64,000 nt of DNA from SCQX01 sp035720945 (GTDB lineage Bacteria; Pseudomonadota; Gammaproteobacteria; Burkholderiales; Burkholderiaceae_B): assembly GCA_035720945.1 (NCBI GenBank), contig DASTNK010000058.1, positions 1 to 64,000 on the forward strand, given 5' to 3'. The notes beneath the pieces were generated by a model. That model was not told the DNA's origin. It saw only the letters and a list, made by a program, of their open reading frames with translations, and did not search any database. The position numbers and the translations under genes are program-made. Positions within the stretch are counted from its first letter, which is position 1. Each line of letters starts with the position of its first letter. Of the stretch, positions 58,598-64,000 are shown in pieces.

Positions 58598-61183
58598 ATG
58601 CTCGAAAACTACCGCCAGCACGTCGCCGAACGTGCAGCCCTGGGCATTCCCCCGCTGCCGCTCACCGCGCAACAGACCGCCGACGTCATCGAATTGCTCA
58701 AGAACCCGCCGGCCGGCGAAGAAGCCTTTCTGCTGGATCTGATCACCCATCGCGTGCCGGCGGGCGTCGACGACGCCGCCAAGGTCAAGGCGTCGTATCT
58801 GGCGGCGCTGGCGCTGGGCAAGGAAACCTGCGCGCTCATCTCTGCGGAACAGGCCACGCGGCTGCTGGGCACCATGCTGGGCGGCTACAACATCAGCCCC
58901 TTGATCGAACTGCTCGACCACCCCGCCATGGGCCCGGTCGCCGCCGAAGGCCTCAAACACACTTTGCTGGTTTTCGATGCCTTCCACGACATCAAGGAAA
59001 AGGCCGACAAGGGCAATGCGAACGCCAAAGCCGTGGTGCAAAGCTGGGCTGACGCCGAATGGTTCACCAGCCGCCCGGAAGTGCCGGAAAGCCTCACGAT
59101 CACAGTGTTCAAGGTCACGGGGGAAACCAATACCGACGACTTGTCACCCGCCCCTGACGCATGGAGCCGGCCGGATATTCCGCTGCACGCCCTGGCCATG
59201 CTGAAAAACCCCCGCCCCGGCATCGAACCGGAAGAGCCCGGCAAGACCGGCCCGATGAAGTTCCTGGAAAACCTGAAAAGCAAAGGCCACCTCGTTGCCT
59301 ACGTGGGCGACGTGGTGGGAACGGGCTCGTCGCGCAAATCGGCGACCAATTCGGTCTTGTGGCTCACAGGCGAAGACATCCCCTTCGTGCCCAACAAGCG
59401 TTTCGGCGGGGTGTGCCTGGGCGGCAAAATCGCCCCGATCTTCTACAACACCATGGAAGACTCCGGCGCGCTGCCCATCGAGCTCGATGTCTCGAGCATG
59501 AATATGGGCGATGTGGTCGAACTGCGCCCATATGAAGGGCGCGCACTGAAGAATGGCGCGGTGATCGCCGAATTCCAGCTCAAGTCCGACGTGCTGCTCG
59601 ACGAGGCACGCGCCGGCGGACGCATCCCGCTGATCATTGGCCGCGGGCTCACCGCCCGGGCACGCGAAGCCCTGGGCCTGCCTCCGTCCACGCTATTCCG
59701 TCTGCCCAAGGATCCGGCATCATCGGGTAAAGGCTTCACGCTCGCCCAGAAGATGGTGGGACGTGCATGCGGACTACCCGAAGGCCAGGGCGTGCGTCCC
59801 GACACCTACTGCGAGCCGCGCATGACCTCGGTGGGCAGCCAGGACACCACCGGCCCCATGACCCGGGACGAACTCAAAGACCTGGCCTGCCTGGGCTTTT
59901 CGGCCGATCTGGTGATGCAGTCGTTCTGCCACACAGCCGCCTACCCCAAGCCGGTCGACGTCAAGACCCATCACGAACTACCCGCGTTCATCAGCACGCG
60001 CGGCGGTGTCGCACTGCGCCCGGGCGACGGCATCATCCACTCCTGGCTCAACCGCATGCTGCTGCCGGATACCGTTGGCACGGGCGGTGACTCGCACACC
60101 CGCTTCCCCATCGGCATCAGCTTTCCGGCCGGCTCGGGGCTGGTCGCCTTCGCGGCCGCAACCGGCGTGATGCCGCTGGATATGCCGGAATCGGTGCTGG
60201 TGCGCTTCAAGGGCACTATGCAACCCGGCGTCACGCTGCGCGACCTGGTCAACGCCATTCCGCTCTACGCCATCAAGCAAGGCCTGCTCACCGTTGAAAA
60301 ACAAGGCAAGAAGAACATCTTCTCGGGCCGCATCATCGAAATCGAGGGCCTGCCCGACCTGAAGATCGAACAGGCTTTCGAACTGACCGACGCCTCGGCC
60401 GAGCGTTCGGCGGCGGGTTGCACCGTGCGCCTGAACAAAGAGCCCATCATCGAATATATCAACAGCAACATCACGCTGCTGAAGTGGATGATCGCCAACG
60501 GCTACGAAGACGAGCGCACCCTGGGCCGCCGCATCAAGGCCATGCAGGCCTGGCTGGACAACCCCCAGCTGCTGGAACCCGACGCCGACGCCGAATACGC
60601 CGCCGTCATCGAGATCGACCTGGCGGACGTGCATGAACCCATCGTGGCGTGCCCGAACGACCCGGACGACGTCAAGACGCTGTCCGAAGTCGCCGGCACG
60701 GCGATCGATGAAGTGTTCATCGGCAGTTGCATGACGAACATCGGCCATTTCCGCGCCGCGTCCCGTCTTCTGGAAGGCAAGCGTGACATCCCGTCCCGCC
60801 TGTGGGTGGCGCCGCCCACCAAGATGGACCAGAAGCAGCTGACCGAGGAAGGCCATTACGGAATCCTGGGCAGTGCCGGGGCGCGCATGGAGATGCCGGG
60901 CTGCTCGCTGTGCATGGGCAACCAGGCCCAGGTGCGGGAAGGCGCCACCGTCATGTCCACGAGCACGCGCAACTTCCCCAACCGCCTGGGAAAGAACGCC
61001 AATGTGTTCCTGGGCTCGGCGGAGCTCGCCGCGATCTGTTCACGTCTGGGCCGCATCCCGTCCCGGGAGGAATACATGGCCGAGATGGGCGTGCTGCAGC
61101 GCGATAGCGACCGGATCTACCGCTACATGAACTTCGACCAGATCGAGGATTTCCGGGAGATCGCCGACTCCGTGGGGGTGTAG
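58598..61183 (+). CDS. acnB: aconitate hydratase B / 2-methylisocitrate dehydratase
   Basis: AcnB interconverts citrate and isocitrate and can hydrate 2-methyl-cis-aconitate. The 861-residue product begins [20 protein letters not shown] and has the B-type domain order, with the 4Fe-4S ligands at Cys711 (GSCMTNIG) and Cys769/Cys772 ([10 protein letters not shown]). In this prp context it can supply the step after PrpD. A candidate GntR operator covers a possible promoter. Confidence 0.95.
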   Translation: MLENYRQHVAERAALGIPPLPLTAQQTADVIELLKNPPAGEEAFLLDLITHRVPAGVDDAAKVKASYLAALALGKETCALISAEQATRLLGTMLGGYNISPLIELLDHPAMGPVAAEGLKHTLLVFDAFHDIKEKADKGNANAKAVVQSWADAEWFTSRPEVPESLTITVFKVTGETNTDDLSPAPDAWSRPDIPLHALAMLKNPRPGIEPEEPGKTGPMKFLENLKSKGHLVAYVGDVVGTGSSRKSATNSVLWLTGEDIPFVPNKRFGGVCLGGKIAPIFYNTMEDSGALPIELDVSSMNMGDVVELRPYEGRALKNGAVIAEFQLKSDVLLDEARAGGRIPLIIGRGLTARAREALGLPPSTLFRLPKDPASSGKGFTLAQKMVGRACGLPEGQGVRPDTYCEPRMTSVGSQDTTGPMTRDELKDLACLGFSADLVMQSFCHTAAYPKPVDVKTHHELPAFISTRGGVALRPGDGIIHSWLNRMLLPDTVGTGGDSHTRFPIGISFPAGSGLVAFAAATGVMPLDMPESVLVRFKGTMQPGVTLRDLVNAIPLYAIKQGLLTVEKQGKKNIFSGRIIEIEGLPDLKIEQAFELTDASAERSAAGCTVRLNKEPIIEYINSNITLLKWMIANGYEDERTLGRRIKAMQAWLDNPQLLEPDADAEYAAVIEIDLADVHEPIVACPNDPDDVKTLSEVAGTAIDEVFIGSCMTNIGHFRAASRLLEGKRDIPSRLWVAPPTKMDQKQLTEEGHYGILGSAGARMEMPGCSLCMGNQAQVREGATVMSTSTRNFPNRLGKNANVFLGSAELAAICSRLGRIPSREEYMAEMGVLQRDSDRIYRYMNFDQIEDFREIADSVGV

Positions 61184-61343
61184 GAACCCCCGCATACCGT
61201 GCGGACTCATCACCACACGGACTCCGAACCGGCCTAAAATAGCAGGCGACATTGCCCTCGCGGGCACCGGCCGCGCACCGCCGCGGCCGAGTCCGCTTCG
61301 CGTCGACGCACGTTTCACGGCCATCAATCCCACGGAGTCCGTC

Positions 61344-64000
61344 ATGCCGCACAACACTTTCAACACCCTCAAGTCGTTCAAGATCGGCGGAAAATCCGCG
61401 AACTTCCATTCGCTGCCCGAGCTGGGCCGAACGCTGGGTGTCGATGTGGCACGCCTGCCGGTGTCGCTGCGCATCGTGCTGGAATCGGTGCTGCGCAACT
61501 GCGATGGCCAAAAGGTCACTGAAACCCACGTCCGGCAGCTCGCCAACTGGAAGCCTCGGGCCAAACGCTCCGAGGAAATCCCATTCGTGGTGTCGCGCGT
61601 CGTGCTGCAGGACTTCACCGGCGTGCCCCTGCTCGCCGACATCGCCGCCATGCGCTCCGTCGCGGCGCGCATGGGCAAAGATCCAAAACGCATCGAACCC
61701 ATGGTGCCCGTCGACCTGGTGGTCGACCACTCGGTGATGATCGACTTCTTCGGCACCCAGCGCGCGCTGGGGCAGAACATGGCCCTGGAATTCCAGCGCA
61801 ACCAGGAACGGTACCAATTCCTGAAATGGGGCATGCAGGCGTTCGACACGTTTGGCGTCGTGCCGCCGGGGTTCGGCATCGTCCACCAGGTCAACCTCGA
61901 ACATCTGGCGCGCGGCGTGCACCATGACAAGGCCAACAACCTGTACTACCCGGATACATTGGTCGGCACCGACAGCCACACCACCATGATCAACGGCATC
62001 GGCGTGGTCGGCTGGGGCGTGGGCGGCATCGAGGCCGAAGCGGGCATGCTGGGCCAGCCGGTCTACATCCTCACGCCCGACGTCGTCGGCGTCGAACTCA
62101 CGGGCGAACTACGCGGCGGCGTCACGGCCACCGACCTGGTGCTCACCGTGACCGAACTGCTGCGCAAGCAGAAAGTCGTCGGCAAGTTCGTCGAGTTCTG
62201 TGGGCCGGGCACCTCCAGCCTGTCCGTCACCGACCGCGCCACCATCGGCAACATGTCGCCCGAATATGGCGCCACCATGGGCTTTTTCCCGGTCGACGAC
62301 CGCACCATCGAATATTTCAAGGGCACTGGCCGCACCAAGCAGGAAATCGATGCGCTCAAGGCGTATTTCAAGGCGCAAGGGCTGTACGGCATCCCCAACG
62401 CGAGGGACATCGACTACTCCCAGGTCGTCACACTTGATCTTTCCACGGTGACACCCTCTCTGGCCGGGCCCAAGCGCCCCCAGGATCGCATCGAGCTCGG
62501 CAACGTGAAACGCAAGTTCACCGAACTCTTCTCCGAGCACTCCACCAACGGTTTCAGCCAGCCCCCCGAAAAGCTCAACGAAGTCTTCACCACCAGCGCG
62601 GGCACCCAGGTCAAGAACGGCGACATCCTCATTGCCGCCATCACATCATGCACCAACACCTCCAACCCCAGCGTCCTGCTGGCGGCGGGCCTGATGGCCA
62701 AGAAGGCGGTCGAGGCGGGCCTGAAGATACCGCCGCACATCAAGACGTCGCTGGCGCCGGGTTCCCGCGTTGTCACCCATTACCTTGAAAAGACCGGTCT
62801 GCTGCCCTATCTGCAAAAACTGGGATTCAACGTGGCCGCCTACGGCTGCACCACCTGCATCGGCAACGCCGGCGACCTCACTCCGGATCTGAACGAGGCC
62901 ATCAACCAGCATGGGCTGGTATGCGCGGCCGTGCTGTCGGGCAACCGCAACTTCGAAGCGCGCATCCATCCCAACATCAAAGCCAATTTCCTGGGCTCCC
63001 CGCCTCTTGTCCTGGCGTATGCGCTGGCCGGAACCATGCTGCGCGACCTCATGACCGAGCCGGTCGGCAAGGGCCGGCATGGCGACGTGTGGCTGGGCGA
63101 CATCTGGCCGTCCAATGCCGAAGTCCGGGCGCTGCTCAACCAGGCCCTCGACCCGGAAGCCTTCCGCGCCAATTACGGCGAAATCCGCACCAACCCCGGC
63201 AAACTCTGGAAGGCCATCGACGGCGTCACGGGTGATGTCTACAACTGGCCAACATCCACTTACATCGCCGAGCCCCCGTTCTTCGAAGGCTTCGGCATGC
63301 GGCCAGCCCCCATGCCAGCCATCAACGGCGCCCATGCCCTGGCCGTGTTCGGCGACTCCGTCACCACCGACCATATCTCCCCCGCGGGCTCGATCAAGGA
63401 ATCCTCGCCGGCCGGCCGCTGGCTGCAGGCCAATGGCGTCGCCAAAAAAGACTTCAACAGCTACGGTTCGCGGCGCGGCAATCACGAAATCATGATGCGC
63501 GGCACTTTCGCCAACGTGCGCATCAAGAACCTGATGTTGCCGCCCAATGCCGACGGCAGCCGCTATGAAGGCGGTGAAACGCTGCACCAGCCTGATGGCG
63601 AGCGCTTGTCCATCTACGACGCCGCCATGCGCTACATCAACGAAGGCAAGTCCACGGTCGTGTTCGGCGGCGAAGAATACGGCACGGGGTCCTCTCGCGA
63701 CTGGGCGGCCAAAGGCACACAGCTTCTGGGCGTGCGCGCCGTGATCGCCCGCAGCTTCGAACGCATCCACCGCAGCAACCTGATCGGCATGGGGGTGTTG
63801 CCTCTGCAGTTCCAGGGCAATGATTCCGTCGATTCGCTGGGTATCTCCGGCGACGAAACCTACGACATCTCGGGCATCGAAAACGGCATGAAACCCCAGC
63901 AAGAGGTCACGCTGACCATACACCGCAAAAACGGCGAGTCCATCCGGGTGCGCACGCTGCTGCGCATCGACACCGACACCGAGGTGGACTACTACCAGCA
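61344..64000 (+). CDS. acnA: aconitate hydratase A (3' end outside window)
   Basis: The reading frame from ATG 61344 stays open to the window end (885 codons) and lacks only about 20 C-terminal residues by comparison with AcnA. It has [53 protein letters not shown] and the 4Fe-4S ligands Cys436 (TSCTNTSNP), Cys502 and Cys505 ([11 protein letters not shown]), plus the swivel-domain motif [14 protein letters not shown]. It is a second aconitase directly after acnB, distinct in domain order. The AcnD type of 2-methylcitrate dehydratase is a close relative, but prpD is present and no prpF is seen. Confidence 0.93.
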   Translation, partial: MPHNTFNTLKSFKIGGKSANFHSLPELGRTLGVDVARLPVSLRIVLESVLRNCDGQKVTETHVRQLANWKPRAKRSEEIPFVVSRVVLQDFTGVPLLADIAAMRSVAARMGKDPKRIEPMVPVDLVVDHSVMIDFFGTQRALGQNMALEFQRNQERYQFLKWGMQAFDTFGVVPPGFGIVHQVNLEHLARGVHHDKANNLYYPDTLVGTDSHTTMINGIGVVGWGVGGIEAEAGMLGQPVYILTPDVVGVELTGELRGGVTATDLVLTVTELLRKQKVVGKFVEFCGPGTSSLSVTDRATIGNMSPEYGATMGFFPVDDRTIEYFKGTGRTKQEIDALKAYFKAQGLYGIPNARDIDYSQVVTLDLSTVTPSLAGPKRPQDRIELGNVKRKFTELFSEHSTNGFSQPPEKLNEVFTTSAGTQVKNGDILIAAITSCTNTSNPSVLLAAGLMAKKAVEAGLKIPPHIKTSLAPGSRVVTHYLEKTGLLPYLQKLGFNVAAYGCTTCIGNAGDLTPDLNEAINQHGLVCAAVLSGNRNFEARIHPNIKANFLGSPPLVLAYALAGTMLRDLMTEPVGKGRHGDVWLGDIWPSNAEVRALLNQALDPEAFRANYGEIRTNPGKLWKAIDGVTGDVYNWPTSTYIAEPPFFEGFGMRPAPMPAINGAHALAVFGDSVTTDHISPAGSIKESSPAGRWLQANGVAKKDFNSYGSRRGNHEIMMRGTFANVRIKNLMLPPNADGSRYEGGETLHQPDGERLSIYDAAMRYINEGKSTVVFGGEEYGTGSSRDWAAKGTQLLGVRAVIARSFERIHRSNLIGMGVLPLQFQGNDSVDSLGISGDETYDISGIENGMKPQQEVTLTIHRKNGESIRVRTLLRIDTDTEVDYYQ

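Noticed and set aside
61344..64000. Broken aconitase gene
   Set aside because: The missing stop codon is due to the window edge; the frame is intact and all cluster cysteines are present.

Overview
The window looks like chromosomal DNA of a high-GC betaproteobacterium in the order Burkholderiales, most likely family Alcaligenaceae (the Bordetella/Castellaniella/Pusillimonas group). This is judged from gene content and order recalled from that family: hemL-thiE-thiD-rubredoxin-yqgE-ruvX, rplU-rpmA-obgE-proB, and gltA-sdhE-sdhBADC-gntR-mdh-prp-acn. The species cannot be fixed by eye. I saw no rRNA, tRNA, CRISPR array, prophage or intact insertion sequence.

Layout. 1-2.1 kb: a histone H1-like Lys/Ala-repeat protein, a MITE-like inverted-repeat element, a YggT membrane protein and a glycine-zipper lipoprotein. 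2.1-8.3 kb (minus): aroQ-accB-accC-prmA, a zinc-ribbon/DUF3426 membrane protein and a PfkB kinase, then a TlpA-like redoxin. 8.3-17 kb (plus): mpl, a YqiA-like esterase, an RNB exoribonuclease, a TonB-like protein, aroE, mtgA, lptG and apaH, many overlapping by ATGA. 17-19 kb (minus): plsC, ruvX, yqgE and a rubredoxin too short for a 60-residue ORF cutoff. 19-22 kb (plus): thiD, thiE, hemL.

22-30 kb holds a six-gene minus-strand operon for aerobic CoA-dependent degradation of an aromatic acid. It resembles the 2-aminobenzoyl-CoA (anthranilate) route: CoA ligase, fused flavin monooxygenase/old-yellow-enzyme reductase, SDR, enoyl-CoA hydratase, acyl-CoA dehydrogenase and RidA. It is controlled by a divergent MarR regulator and ends in a clear terminator. 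30-34.7 kb: argJ, rplU-rpmA, obgE, proB. 34.7-40.8 kb is the most accessory-like part: two paralogous LysR regulators around a small secreted DUF4148 protein, an Lrp regulator divergent from dadA, a response-regulator-like protein whose receiver has lost its phosphorylation residues, and an XRE regulator whose start codon lies inside an inverted-repeat operator. 40.8-46.5 kb: a TPP riboswitch with thiC, an OmpA-like lipoprotein, ftsEX and mutY.

46.5-64 kb is a central-carbon cluster. The minus strand carries sdhC-sdhD-sdhA-sdhB-sdhE-gltA plus a GntR/UTRA regulator. The plus strand carries mdh, prpB, prpC, prpD, a small GNAT protein, acnB and acnA (cut by the window end). Together they give much of the TCA cycle and a 2-methylcitrate cycle in which AcnB can supply the 2-methylisocitrate step. 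A nearly identical palindromic site (20 of 21 bases) lies in the gntR-mdh intergenic region and over a candidate -10 box before acnB. It is the best candidate in the window for an undescribed regulatory circuit. The thiC riboswitch has a readable Shine-Dalgarno-sequestering architecture.
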